NCBI RefSeq assembly: GCF_963975415.1
Contig: NZ_CAXBGN010000016.1
Coordinates: 1-64,000, forward strand
Direction: 5' to 3'
DNA length: 64,000 bases
Source: Kriegella sp963975415
Lineage (GTDB): Bacteria; Bacteroidota; Bacteroidia; Flavobacteriales; Flavobacteriaceae
Below, in pieces: positions 31,820-41,094 of this stretch (positions are counted from its first letter, which is position 1; each line of letters starts with the position of its first letter). Below the pieces are notes generated by a model, which did no database searches, was not told where the DNA came from, and saw only the letters and a program-made list of their open reading frames with translations. A program made the position numbers and the translations under genes.

Positions 31820-33076
31820 ATGATCAAGCAGCAGAAAATAGACCATCTTTTCCGTCACCAGTACGGGAAGATGGTCTCTATTTTAACCCGCATATTCGGA
31901 TTATCGCATTTAGAGACCATTGAAGATGCGGTTCAAGATACTTTCTTGACGGCTACTTTGAAATGGCGAAATGAACTGCCAGAAAACCCGGAAGCATGGC
32001 TGACCAAAGCTGCAAAAAATCGTGTTTTAGACCTACTTCGAAAAATTACCGCCGACCAAAAGCGAATTTCAAATTTGAATAGTGGCCCATCGGCCATTAC
32101 CATCAACCATCTTTTTTTAGATCATGAAATCGAAGACAGCCAATTGCGTATGATTTTTACGGCCTGTCACCCTGAACTAAAAGCGCAAGACCAGATTGCC
32201 TTTGCCCTTAAAACCATTGCCGGATTTAGTAGTAAAGAAATAGCATCGGCACTATTGTTAAAAGAAACGGCGGTAAAAAAGAGGCTGACCAGGGCACGAA
32301 AAACCATTAAAGATAAATCAATCACTTTTGAACTACCCGAACGTAACACCATAAAAAATCGGCTGCATAGGGTTCACGAAGTTATCTACCTGATTTTCAA
32401 TGAAGGATTCCATTCCAATAGAAAAGATATGCTCATTCGAAGGAATCTATGCGGTGAGGCCATACGATTGTGCCAATTGCTATTGAAAAAAGAACATTAT
32501 AGAACTGGCGGCGGTTATGCCCTATTCTCTTTACTTTGTTTTCATGCCGCTCGTTTGGAAAGTAAACTGTCGGAAGACGGAAAAATAATAGACCTTAAAC
32601 ATCAGAATCGGTCGTTGTGGTATGCGCCATTAATAGCATTGGGAAAAGATTCCATGACTAAATCATACCAATACAACGAAATATCGTCGTATCAAATGGA
32701 AGCGGCCATTGCCTCTGAACATCTTAAAGCCAAAACTTTCGGTGACACGGATTGGAGTAAAATATTGGTGTATTATCAAAGCTTGGATAAGCTACAAAAC
32801 TCATCTTTTACCTCATTGAACATCGCTATCGTGCTTTTACAGTTGCAACGTAACGACGAGGCGCTTAAAGTTCTTTCTGAAATTGACCCCGATCAACTAG
32901 AGCAACGCGCGTATTTATTTTATGGAACCCAAGCCGAATACTATAAAAACACCAATGAAATCGGCAAAGCCATTGATTCACTCGACAAGGCCCTGCAGAT
33001 GGTCAGCAATTCAAGTGAAAAAGCGTACTTGAAAGCGAAAAAGACCGTACTTCTAAGCAACCTCACCCGCCCTTAA
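31820..33076 (+). CDS. ECF42-type RNA polymerase sigma factor with TPR-like C-terminal extension
   Basis: A 418-residue sigma factor, about twice the usual ECF length. Sigma-2 (HLFRHQYGKMVSILTRIFG, ETIEDAVQDTFLTATLKW) and sigma-4 (FALKTIAGFSSKEIASALLLKETAVKKRLTRARKTI) fill the first 175 residues. The remaining 240 form a helical, TPR-like domain (DUF6596-type) including VHEVIYLIFNEGFHSN and a C-terminal EIGKAIDSLDKALQMV repeat. In the ECF42 group there is no classical anti-sigma factor. The C-terminal extension is needed for activity, and the partner gene encodes a DGPF protein, as seen 7 bases upstream here. Confidence 0.88.
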   Translation: MIKQQKIDHLFRHQYGKMVSILTRIFGLSHLETIEDAVQDTFLTATLKWRNELPENPEAWLTKAAKNRVLDLLRKITADQKRISNLNSGPSAITINHLFLDHEIEDSQLRMIFTACHPELKAQDQIAFALKTIAGFSSKEIASALLLKETAVKKRLTRARKTIKDKSITFELPERNTIKNRLHRVHEVIYLIFNEGFHSNRKDMLIRRNLCGEAIRLCQLLLKKEHYRTGGGYALFSLLCFHAARLESKLSEDGKIIDLKHQNRSLWYAPLIALGKDSMTKSYQYNEISSYQMEAAIASEHLKAKTFGDTDWSKILVYYQSLDKLQNSSFTSLNIAIVLLQLQRNDEALKVLSEIDPDQLEQRAYLFYGTQAEYYKNTNEIGKAIDSLDKALQMVSNSSEKAYLKAKKTVLLSNLTRP

Positions 33077-33172
33077 CCTCCAAAACACTAAAAACCAACG
33101 ATCATTTACATTCTTTAACCAAATATAAATAATCGTTGACCGAAAAAGCTAAAAAGGTTCGCCCCTCAGAAA

Positions 33173-35719
33173 TTATGCTGAATTTCTACTGGCATTAATA
33201 TTACCGTATAATGATCTGGTGACAATCTTTTCGTATTCTTTTTTATAGCTGGTTTTCTGTCCAATTTTCTGCAGGGCATATTGCTGTATCGCCAATAACG
33301 GGAGTACAATACTCTCACGAATTTTTATGGACTCTCGGGAAACCGCTTCATTTTCCATTAATACTTTACTACCGGAAATCAAAAGCAACATCTCTTTTGA
33401 AAGCTTATATTCTGTATGAAGAATATTCCAGAACTCCCCATATTCCTCATCCTGTTGCATATAGCTTGTCAATTCAAAATAACATTTCGATAATGACATC
33501 ATACTATTTAGCATCAGAGCTTTGAAAAAGGGCACATCTTTATACAGCTTTTTGAGTTCACGCAGCCTGCCGGCATCCTTAAATGTTTTTATAGCCGTAC
33601 CGATACCGAAGTATCCTGGTACGTTTTGTTTTAACTGGCTCCATGAACCTACAAAAGATATGGCCCTAAGGTCGGTGAGCTCTAATTTCTTTTTATTTCC
33701 CCGTTTACCCGGCCGACTGCCAATATTGGCCTTTTGGTAGTATTTGAGGGTACTCCTATTTTCGAGATAGGAAATAAACATTTCATGGTTTTTCAACGCA
33801 TCGTATTTCTCGAAACTTAAATCGGAAAGTTCTTCGATAAGTTTGCGATCCTGTCTGGAAATAACGTTCTCTTTCCCAAAGAGATTATTTGAAAGTCCTG
33901 CCGTCAACAATTGTTCACTGTTATGAATAAATTGCTCTTTGGTACCGTAAGTGCTCGTAATGGTCTGCCCCTGTATGGTTAGCTGTATCTCATTGTTGGC
34001 AATATTCTTGGTCTGCGCCGCATAAAAACGGTGCGTTTTTCCGCCACCACGTGCCGGCGGCCCACCTCGACCATCAAAGAATATGGCTTTAATACCATTT
34101 TTATCACTGACTTTAGATAAGGTTTCCTTGGTTTTGAGAATAGACCAGTTGGCTTTGAGATAGCCACCATCTTTAGTACCATCGGAAAAACCGAGCATAA
34201 TGGTCTGATTGTTATTGCGGCTTTCAAGGTGTTGTCTATATTCTGGTAAATCGAACAAAGTCTGCATGGTCTCTTCTGCCGCTTCCATGCCCTTCATGGT
34301 TTCAAAAAGCGGAACAATGTCAAATGTAATTTCCTTACCGGACCAACCACACCATCGAAACAGGCCATAAACAAAAAGTATGGCGAAAATGTCTTCGGAA
34401 TTACTAATGATATAACGGTTGCAACCGTCTTCGCCATTGGTATCTTGAATACGCTGAAGTTGCGATATGTTAGTAATAGTATCCTTTATAATATCCTCTT
34501 CATAATCTTTGGCATTCAATTCGATATTTTTATGAATAAGAATATCAATCAACGCTTCTTCAGAAAGCTCTTCTATAGATTCTTTTATGAATTTATTATT
34601 CTTCAACACAGCTTCCACCACTTTTTTATGGATGCTATTATCTTGTCTAATATCTAAAGTGGCAAAATGAGTTTTAAATATTTTCACCTTATCGATAAAA
34701 TAATCCAGCTCCTTTAGATACAGGCTATGGTATTTCTCGACAAGTAGGGTTCTAATCTCTAAAAGCGGTTCTATAATGGCATTAAAAGTTACTGTTTTCT
34801 TTGTATCGAACATTGCCATATACAAATTGCCCCGCAGCTTCTTGATCAGTTCATGAACGTCTTTAAATGTTAGCTTTTTCTGAAGCTGTTTTAAATCATT
34901 ATAATAACATTTCATCAAGTTTACGCGAAGCTCATCAGCCACATCTTTAGTAATATCGGCAGTTACGAAAGGATTACCGTCACGATCGCCGCCTGGCCAA
35001 AAACCTAATTTAACGATATTATGATTTTCAAAATCTTCTTTGTGGATATTTTCTTTGATATAGGCGTACAAATCGCCGACCGCATCATAATATACATGGC
35101 GCAAAATATAAATGATATTTTTAGCCTCATCTAAAGGTGTTGGCTTTTTGGCATTGATCAACGAAGTCAAGCCCAATTGTTGAAGGGTGATATCGATATC
35201 ATCAATACGATCCTCAAGAATAAGCGACCTTAAATCGGATATAATATCTAAAACCGCCGGGGTGTAAAACTGCGTAGGGTGCGCCGTAAGCACGATGCGG
35301 GCACTGAAGGTAGATAGTTTTTTAGAAACCTTGTCCCAACTTTTATTTTTGTCTACCAGTTCAAAATAATCTTTAATAGATAATGACCTTCTATGCTGTT
35401 GTAATTTAGGAAAAGCAGCATCTTCAACACTATCGTACAAAACAACTTGGCGTTCGACATACTGAATTATTCTGAACATAAAATCGATCCGTTCTTCCTC
35501 CGATTCAATATTGGCATAATTCTGAAAAAACGCTTCCAATATTTCTTGCGGATTCTGCCCTGCTTTGAAACCTTTTTTACATTGATCGAGCAACAGGGGA
35601 ATCAGCATTCCCACATTTTCTATATTCCGGTACGGAAGATTCAAAAATAAACTGTTGTAAACATTGAATTTATTGTTAACCGATTTCTTAAACTCATTTA
35701 ATCTCTCTAACTGCTGCAT
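33173..35719 (-). CDS. ppc: Phosphoenolpyruvate carboxylase
   Basis: An 848-residue enzyme that carboxylates PEP to oxaloacetate to refill the TCA cycle. Conserved blocks include VLTAHPTQFYTPAVL (catalytic His), LGFWPGGDRDGNPFVT, TIMLGFSDGTKDGGYLKANW (catalytic Lys/Arg region) and FFDGRGGPPARGGG (the FHGRGG loop). The loop has Asp where many PEPCs have His, which I believe is usual for the Bacteroidota branch. The C-terminus ends RSLYGNINASRNSA, whereas the family commonly ends in RNTG; this one is at the short end of the length range. It stands alone on the minus strand, with a 392-base upstream gap. Confidence 0.94.
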   Translation of the reverse strand: MQQLERLNEFKKSVNNKFNVYNSLFLNLPYRNIENVGMLIPLLLDQCKKGFKAGQNPQEILEAFFQNYANIESEEERIDFMFRIIQYVERQVVLYDSVEDAAFPKLQQHRRSLSIKDYFELVDKNKSWDKVSKKLSTFSARIVLTAHPTQFYTPAVLDIISDLRSLILEDRIDDIDITLQQLGLTSLINAKKPTPLDEAKNIIYILRHVYYDAVGDLYAYIKENIHKEDFENHNIVKLGFWPGGDRDGNPFVTADITKDVADELRVNLMKCYYNDLKQLQKKLTFKDVHELIKKLRGNLYMAMFDTKKTVTFNAIIEPLLEIRTLLVEKYHSLYLKELDYFIDKVKIFKTHFATLDIRQDNSIHKKVVEAVLKNNKFIKESIEELSEEALIDILIHKNIELNAKDYEEDIIKDTITNISQLQRIQDTNGEDGCNRYIISNSEDIFAILFVYGLFRWCGWSGKEITFDIVPLFETMKGMEAAEETMQTLFDLPEYRQHLESRNNNQTIMLGFSDGTKDGGYLKANWSILKTKETLSKVSDKNGIKAIFFDGRGGPPARGGGKTHRFYAAQTKNIANNEIQLTIQGQTITSTYGTKEQFIHNSEQLLTAGLSNNLFGKENVISRQDRKLIEELSDLSFEKYDALKNHEMFISYLENRSTLKYYQKANIGSRPGKRGNKKKLELTDLRAISFVGSWSQLKQNVPGYFGIGTAIKTFKDAGRLRELKKLYKDVPFFKALMLNSMMSLSKCYFELTSYMQQDEEYGEFWNILHTEYKLSKEMLLLISGSKVLMENEAVSRESIKIRESIVLPLLAIQQYALQKIGQKTSYKKEYEKIVTRSLYGNINASRNSA

Positions 35720-36111
35720 ATATAATTTTAAGTATGGATTGAAAAACGTACGTTCGAGCGTACATCAATCAACCTTCGATTGAAAGTTTAAATATCGGGA
35801 TAAATACCTTGTTGCCCGAAGCTTTTAAACGCAAATAACAAATTAATCTTACTACATGACAAAAACAACACAGTTCACAACAATAATTTCACTTTACTGT
35901 ATGGAAACCCTAATTTTATCCTATTAAACAAAACAAAGTAATTTTTTCATTTTCATATAGTGTTCTCGTGAAGGAGCCTTATCATAAAAGATAGGGCTCT
36001 TTTTAGTTAGTTCCGTTTTTGTACTTTTTACTTCGCAACGCTTACACTACCCCTATGCATCATAGCCATTTCTCATAAACTCAAAAGAAATTCAAATTCA
36101 TCGAACAACTA
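35720..36111. other. 392-base intergenic region with an orphan plus-strand terminator
   Basis: The region is AT-rich. It holds the short palindromic stretch GTACGTTCGAGCGTAC just upstream of ppc (35748-35763), which could be a ppc operator. It also has the plus-strand terminator at 35974-36004. I see no ORF over 40 codons with a plausible start and no recognisable RNA family. Confidence 0.5.
35974..36004 (+). terminator. Orphan rho-independent terminator
   Basis: A 10-bp stem GAGCCTTATC/GATAGGGCTC (one G-U pair) with a six-base loop is followed by TTTTT on the plus strand. Both neighbouring genes (ppc and the glycosylase-like gene) are on the minus strand, and no T run exists in that direction. 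It may end a small plus-strand RNA that starts in the 35.76-35.97 kb gap. Confidence 0.7.
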
Positions 36112-36798
36112 TCAAAAGAAGTCTTGGTACTGCAGAACCCTAAAATCTAACGTGTTGAATTTTGGATTTTGGATTTTCATTTGTTTATACTCGTCAAGAC
36201 TACCCACTGCTCTATTGGCAGCACCGGAAGGAGCAGTAAGTGAAACGGTTCTGACCATACGGGATGCGCTGTTCTTCAACACCATGTCTTCCCGTGGTGG
36301 AAGGATGAACTCATGAATTCGCGGAACTCGGTCAGAAATGACCTTTAGCTTTACCCCCCATTCTTTTAAATGTTTCCTAAAAAAATATTCAGGACCATTT
36401 TTACTGTTTCCCCCTGTAAACAAAAGCGTATCTATATTGGGATAATCATGTAGAAAGCCCAAGATATTGCGCAGTTCAATATTTCGCATTCCCAAATCGG
36501 AAGCATCTATTTTTTCTCTTTGTGCACTAGCAACGATATCACAAATACCAATTTTACGCTGCTTCAAAAATGCCTTGCGTTGGGTAACGGCAAGGTCTGA
36601 ATTTTCGAATTTCAAATTTAAATCAAAAATTTTATCTAAAATAGGCCATAACTGACCATCACGGCTACCGTAGCAAAAATCAACATCTCCCTTTTTAAAG
36701 TCTCCTGTCGTAAAACGTGGTGGAGGTAAGGTACCTACAATAAGCTTTGTCGCAGATTCAAATAGAAAAGGTGCATACGGGTGTGTATGTAAAAACAT
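36112..36798 (-). CDS. Uracil-DNA glycosylase superfamily-like protein
   Basis: A 228-residue protein. The first 160 residues look like the UDG superfamily as seen in deoxyinosine/hypoxanthine-DNA glycosylases: LIVGTLPPPRFTTGDF near the N-terminus (motif 1 position), then FCYGSRDGQLWPILDKIF, GICDIVASAQRE and LLFTGGNSKNG. The C-terminal motif is TVSLTAPSGAANRAVG, corresponding to the leucine-loop position. Base-excision activity is inferred from fold similarity; catalytic residues are not obvious. It sits between ppc and pyc on the same strand with gaps of 392 and 73 bases. Confidence 0.65.
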   Translation of the reverse strand: MFLHTHPYAPFLFESATKLIVGTLPPPRFTTGDFKKGDVDFCYGSRDGQLWPILDKIFDLNLKFENSDLAVTQRKAFLKQRKIGICDIVASAQREKIDASDLGMRNIELRNILGFLHDYPNIDTLLFTGGNSKNGPEYFFRKHLKEWGVKLKVISDRVPRIHEFILPPREDMVLKNSASRMVRTVSLTAPSGAANRAVGSLDEYKQMKIQNPKFNTLDFRVLQYQDFF

Positions 36799-36871
36799 CT
36801 TTTATCACGAATTAAGGCGGCCATTGTCACAATTTCATTTGAGAGATCAGCACCACAAAACGATTTCCATT

Positions 36872-39800
36872 TTATTTGAGCACCAACACCAAGTCGTCAC
36901 TATTGACCAATGATCCGCCACTCAATTGAATTTTATCGACCACACCCTCTTCCGTTGCCGTTACCGAAGTCTCCATTTTCATGGCCTCGATGATGAACAA
37001 CGGTTGATTACGTTTTACTTCTTGTCCTTTTTTCACCAACACGTTCGACAACAGCCCTTGCAGGGGTGCACCGATCTGTTTTGGATCTGAGGCATCGGCC
37101 TTGACATTTTCCACTTTGTCGACCTTTACCGCCGTATCTTTGACGATAACATTTCGCAACTGCCCATTTACCTTAAAAAAGATGCTCACATTACCGGCCT
37201 CATCGGGCTCTCCCTTTAGCATTAATGAAATCAAAACATTCTTGCCCCTATCTAATTCAACCATAATTTCTTCCCCTATTTCCATACCATAGAAGAAGTT
37301 TTTGGTAGGTATGTTCATCACGTTACCATATTTCAAATGATTGTTATAGGCATCGGTAAAAACTTTTGGATAGAGCTTATAAGATAAAAAGTCGGTCATC
37401 TCAAGTTCACGGCCCATGCCCTTATTGAACTTTCGTTTAAATGCCTTGAATTCCTTATCAAAATCAATAGGTTCCATTTGAGCATTCGGCCTACCGGAAT
37501 AAGGTTTTTCATCTTTGAGAACAATCTTCTGTAGTTTCTTGGGAAAACCACCAACAGGCTGCCCCAAATCTCCCCTGAAAAAGCTCTTGACAGATTCGGG
37601 GAACGAAATATCGTCACCTCTTTCCTCAATATCTTTTACACTAAGGTTGTTGCTGATCATATATTGTGCCATATCGCCGACGACCTTTGAACTCGGAGTC
37701 ACTTTTACGATATCACCAAAAAGTTTATTTACCTCACCGTACATTTTGGTCACCTCAGGGAATTTATCCTCAAGGCCCAAAGCAATGGCCTGGCCTTTCA
37801 GATTAGAATATTGTCCGCCTGGTATTTCATGGCCATATACTTCTCCCGTACCCGATTTGAGTCCAGATTCGAACGTATAATAGTAATTTCGAACAGTTTC
37901 CCAATAGTTGGAATATTCGGCCAGTTTCTGGGTATTGATCGGATTCTCTCTTTCGTGAAACCGCAACATTTCAACAACGGAATTAAAATTGGGCTGCGAA
38001 GTGAGTCCTGACAATCCTCCCAAGGCTACATCAATCACATCGACACCTGCTTCTACGGCCTTCAAATACGTCGCCGTCTGTATCGAAGAAGTGTCGTGTG
38101 TATGTAAATGAATAGGAATATTGATTTCCGATTTCAATGCCGATATCAATTCAAAGGCGGCATTTGGTTTTAAAAGTCCCGCCATATCCTTCACGCCCAA
38201 AATATGGGCTCCGGCATTCTCAATATCCTTGGCAAGTTGCAAGTAGTATTTTAGATCATACTTGGTTTTCGAAGCATCTAATATATCACCGGTATAGCAA
38301 ATAGAACCTTCTGCCAAGCCTCCTGTTTTGGTTCGCACATACTCGATACATGGTGCTATGGACTCCATCCAGTTCAACGAATCGAATATTCGAAAAACAT
38401 CGACACCCGTCTCCCAGGCCTGTTCTACAAATTTCTCTATTAGATTATCAGGATACGCAGTATACCCTACTCCGTTTGAACCACGAATCAGCATTTGCAA
38501 CAATACATTGGGCATAGCCTGACGTAGCAGCGCCAATCGCTCCCAGGGGTTCTCTTGCAAAAAGCGTAGACAAACATCAAAGGTAGCTCCACCCCAAACT
38601 TCCATACTGAAAATCTCAGGATGGTTCTTGGCATAGCCTTCCGCCACCTTCATCATATCGGCCGTACGCATTCGTGTTGCCAATAGACTTTGGTGCGCAT
38701 CGCGCATTGTAGTATCGGTATATTGTATTTTATTTTCTTTTTTGAGCCACTGTGAAAATCCTTCAGGGCCTAGTTCGGTCAACAGGTCCTTCGTCCCTTT
38801 TGGATACCCGTCAGTCTTCGGAAAGGTCGGAACAATGGGCTTTGAAAAAACATGGTTACGATCGTATTTTTTTACATCAGGGTTTCCGTTTACGATGGTC
38901 TCTCCTAAATATTGCACTAGTTTATTAGCACGATTTCGTGGCTCGGTAATCTTGAAAAGGTCCGGCTCGTTTTTAATAAAATTCACCGTTACCTTGCCTT
39001 CCCTAAAGGTCGGATGCTTCAATATGTTGTCTAAAAAGGCCATATTGGTGTTCACTCCTCTTATGCGAAACTCTGCCAAGGCACGGCGCATTTTTCGGCA
39101 AGACCCATCCAACGTTCGACTAATTGCTGAAACTTTTACCAACATCGAATCAAAAAACGGGGAAATGCTCACCCCTTGATAGATACTTCCAGCATCTAAT
39201 CTGATTCCCAGACCCGAGGCGCTCCTATAAGTGGTAACTACTCCATAATCGGGCTTAAAATTATTCCCCGGATCCTCAGTAGTTATACGGCATTGTAGGG
39301 CATAACCCGTAATCTGAATCGCATCTTGATCTTGTATCTTTATTTGTTGGTCGGATAGTTTATACCCTCCAGCAATAAATATCTGGGCCTTTACCAAATC
39401 GATATTGGTAATCATCTCGGTAACCGTATGTTCTACTTGAATTCGAGGGTTCACCTCTATAAAGTAAATACTGCCATCATCATCGACCAAAAACTCTACG
39501 GTACCAATGTTATTATAATTTACGGCCTTACAGATATCGATAGCATAGGTATACAGACTGTCTTTTGTCTCTTGCGGAAGCCCTACTGACGGCGCAAACT
39601 CAATTACCTTTTGATAGCGTCGTTGTACCGAACAGTCGCGCTCGTATAAATGAACGATATTACCGTGGGTATCGGCAACAATCTGTATTTCAATGTGCTT
39701 TGGATTTTCTACGAATTTTTCAAGGAACACCGTGTCGTCGCCAAAAGCGTTCAATGATTCACGACGGGCTTCTGGAAAGGCTTTTCGCAATTCATCTTTG

Positions 39801-40324
39801 GAGCGAATTACACGCATACCTCGCCCCCCTCCGCCTGAAGCAGCCTTTAACATAATAGGATAACCAATTTTATCGGCCTCCGATAAAGCGATATCAATAG
39901 TATCAAGGTCTTGGTCGCTACTTCGAATGATGGGCACATTGTTGGCAACCGCAACCTGCTTGGCGGTTATCTTATCGCCCAGCGCCTTTAATACGGAAAC
40001 CTTCGGTCCAACGAAAATAATGCCGCTATCGGCACACTTCTGGGCAAAGGTTGCGTTTTCTGAAAGAAACCCGTAACCGGGATGAATCGCATCAACATCA
40101 TTGTCTTTGGCTACTTTTATGATATTATCCATATCTAAATACGGACGCAGGGGTTCAGTGTCTTCACCAATTTGATAAGATTCATCAGCCTTATAGCGAT
40201 GCAGTGAATAGCGATCTTCATAGGTATAGACACCAACGGTCTTTATTCCTATTTCAACACATGCCCTAAAGATACGAATGGCAATTTCTCCCCTATTCGC
40301 TACTAATACCTTTTTAATTTCCAT
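36872..40324 (-). CDS. pyc: Pyruvate carboxylase
   Basis: An 1150-residue single-chain enzyme that makes oxaloacetate from pyruvate, bicarbonate and ATP. The biotin carboxylase domain (about 1-455) begins KKVLVANRGEIAIRI and has the ATP loop KAASGGGGRGMRVI and the EHTVTEMI motif. The carboxyltransferase domain (about 535-1000) has TTMRDAHQSLLATRMR, LHTHDTSS and the metal-binding HLHTHD. The C-terminal biotin carrier carries IEAMKMETSV with the biotinyl Lys. BirA is encoded at 54.3-55.0 kb and would attach biotin. It has its own promoter (40382-40412). With ppc, the cell has two anaplerotic routes within 7 kb. Confidence 0.97.
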   Translation of the reverse strand: MEIKKVLVANRGEIAIRIFRACVEIGIKTVGVYTYEDRYSLHRYKADESYQIGEDTEPLRPYLDMDNIIKVAKDNDVDAIHPGYGFLSENATFAQKCADSGIIFVGPKVSVLKALGDKITAKQVAVANNVPIIRSSDQDLDTIDIALSEADKIGYPIMLKAASGGGGRGMRVIRSKDELRKAFPEARRESLNAFGDDTVFLEKFVENPKHIEIQIVADTHGNIVHLYERDCSVQRRYQKVIEFAPSVGLPQETKDSLYTYAIDICKAVNYNNIGTVEFLVDDDGSIYFIEVNPRIQVEHTVTEMITNIDLVKAQIFIAGGYKLSDQQIKIQDQDAIQITGYALQCRITTEDPGNNFKPDYGVVTTYRSASGLGIRLDAGSIYQGVSISPFFDSMLVKVSAISRTLDGSCRKMRRALAEFRIRGVNTNMAFLDNILKHPTFREGKVTVNFIKNEPDLFKITEPRNRANKLVQYLGETIVNGNPDVKKYDRNHVFSKPIVPTFPKTDGYPKGTKDLLTELGPEGFSQWLKKENKIQYTDTTMRDAHQSLLATRMRTADMMKVAEGYAKNHPEIFSMEVWGGATFDVCLRFLQENPWERLALLRQAMPNVLLQMLIRGSNGVGYTAYPDNLIEKFVEQAWETGVDVFRIFDSLNWMESIAPCIEYVRTKTGGLAEGSICYTGDILDASKTKYDLKYYLQLAKDIENAGAHILGVKDMAGLLKPNAAFELISALKSEINIPIHLHTHDTSSIQTATYLKAVEAGVDVIDVALGGLSGLTSQPNFNSVVEMLRFHERENPINTQKLAEYSNYWETVRNYYYTFESGLKSGTGEVYGHEIPGGQYSNLKGQAIALGLEDKFPEVTKMYGEVNKLFGDIVKVTPSSKVVGDMAQYMISNNLSVKDIEERGDDISFPESVKSFFRGDLGQPVGGFPKKLQKIVLKDEKPYSGRPNAQMEPIDFDKEFKAFKRKFNKGMGRELEMTDFLSYKLYPKVFTDAYNNHLKYGNVMNIPTKNFFYGMEIGEEIMVELDRGKNVLISLMLKGEPDEAGNVSIFFKVNGQLRNVIVKDTAVKVDKVENVKADASDPKQIGAPLQGLLSNVLVKKGQEVKRNQPLFIIEAMKMETSVTATEEGVVDKIQLSGGSLVNSDDLVLVLK

Positions 40325-40381
40325 AAATTCCTTATTATTAATGAGCTGACCGCAGTTATATCCAATCGGAGTGCATTGTCA

Positions 40382-40412
40382 CAAAACTACTGTTTTTGAC
40401 GAAGTATAACAA
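40382..40412 (-). promoter_or_regulatory. pyc promoter, Bacteroidota type
   Basis: On the minus strand TTG (40410-40412) and TAGTTTTG (40382-40389, exact TAnnTTTG) are separated by 20 bases. The predicted transcript would have a leader of about 50 bases before the pyc ATG at 40324. Confidence 0.75.
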
Positions 40413-40490
40413 TACGAGAACTTTATAAAGTTGGGGAATTTGTTACAATTCAGTAGTAAATAGCGGAATAAAAACGTTGAAGCCCCTGAT

Positions 40491-40521
40491 TTGATTATTA
40501 CAAAAAAAATCGTTAAATTTT
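40491..40521 (+). promoter_or_regulatory. Probable promoter of the bTHX gene
   Basis: TTG (40491-40493) and TAAATTTT (40514-40521, seven of eight consensus positions) are 20 bases apart, on the plus strand, ending 24 bases before the bTHX TTG start. Confidence 0.5.
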
Positions 40522-40545
40522 AACAAACAAAAAATCAATTTTACA

Positions 40546-40674
40546 TTGGGAAAAGGAGATAAAAAATCAAGAAGAGGTAAAATATCAAACAAATCTTACG
40601 GAGCTAGAAGGCCAGGAAAAATCAAGAAAAGACCGACTGCCGAGGAAAAAATAAGTATTGCAAAAAAGAAGTAG
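40546..40674 (+). CDS. 30S ribosomal protein bTHX
   Basis: A 42-residue, very basic protein starting at TTG: GKGDKKSRRGKISNKSYGARR, then PGKIKKRP and a short Lys-rich tail. The opening GKGDKK-x-x-RGKI and the SYG-x-RRP block match bacterial THX, a small peptide wedged in the head of the 30S subunit in Thermus and Bacteroidota. Codons run without interruption and a promoter-like element lies just upstream. It converges on the lipoprotein gene 4 bases away. Its size and TTG start make it easy to miss. Confidence 0.85.
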   Translation: MGKGDKKSRRGKISNKSYGARRPGKIKKRPTAEEKISIAKKK

Positions 40675-40678
40675 AAAT

Positions 40679-41038
40679 TCAATCTTCCAGAATATGGAAT
40701 TTTAATCCCGCTTCATTTGATACGGTATCTATTTGAAAGGTGTACAACCGAAGCATGACCGAGTCTATTTCAAAATTACCTACGGTTTCCTCAAGTTCTA
40801 AAGAATCAGCCTTTATTCTCAAAAATTCAGGCAAATCCGAACTATCATATTTTTGATAAGGAGTTACCTCTTTTTGAGCGACTTCACCGTATTCGAGCGA
40901 ATCGATATAAACCTCAGTCAGGTCGACTGCACTGTTATTGCGTACCCGTATTTGGGTTCCAGATAGGTTGTCGTCATAATCGGTACAACCCAAAACCACA
41001 ATACAACTAATAAAGGCAAGCGCAAAAAACTTTTTCAT
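40679..41038 (-). CDS. Hypothetical lipoprotein
   Basis: A 119-residue protein starting at the ATG 41038 (MKKFFALAFISC). Six further upstream codons to 41056 are possible but precede the natural signal peptide. The lipobox VVLGC marks it for lipid attachment. The mature part (RVRNNSAVDLTEVYIDSLEYGEVA onward) is beta-rich and acidic, with no family I recognise. Tail-to-tail with bTHX. Confidence 0.7.
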   Translation of the reverse strand: MKKFFALAFISCIVVLGCTDYDDNLSGTQIRVRNNSAVDLTEVYIDSLEYGEVAQKEVTPYQKYDSSDLPEFLRIKADSLELEETVGNFEIDSVMLRLYTFQIDTVSNEAGLKFHILED

Positions 41039-41094
41039 AGCAATTTTAGATAGCAATTCATCTATCTAATTAACGCTGTCTTTTGCATAATATT

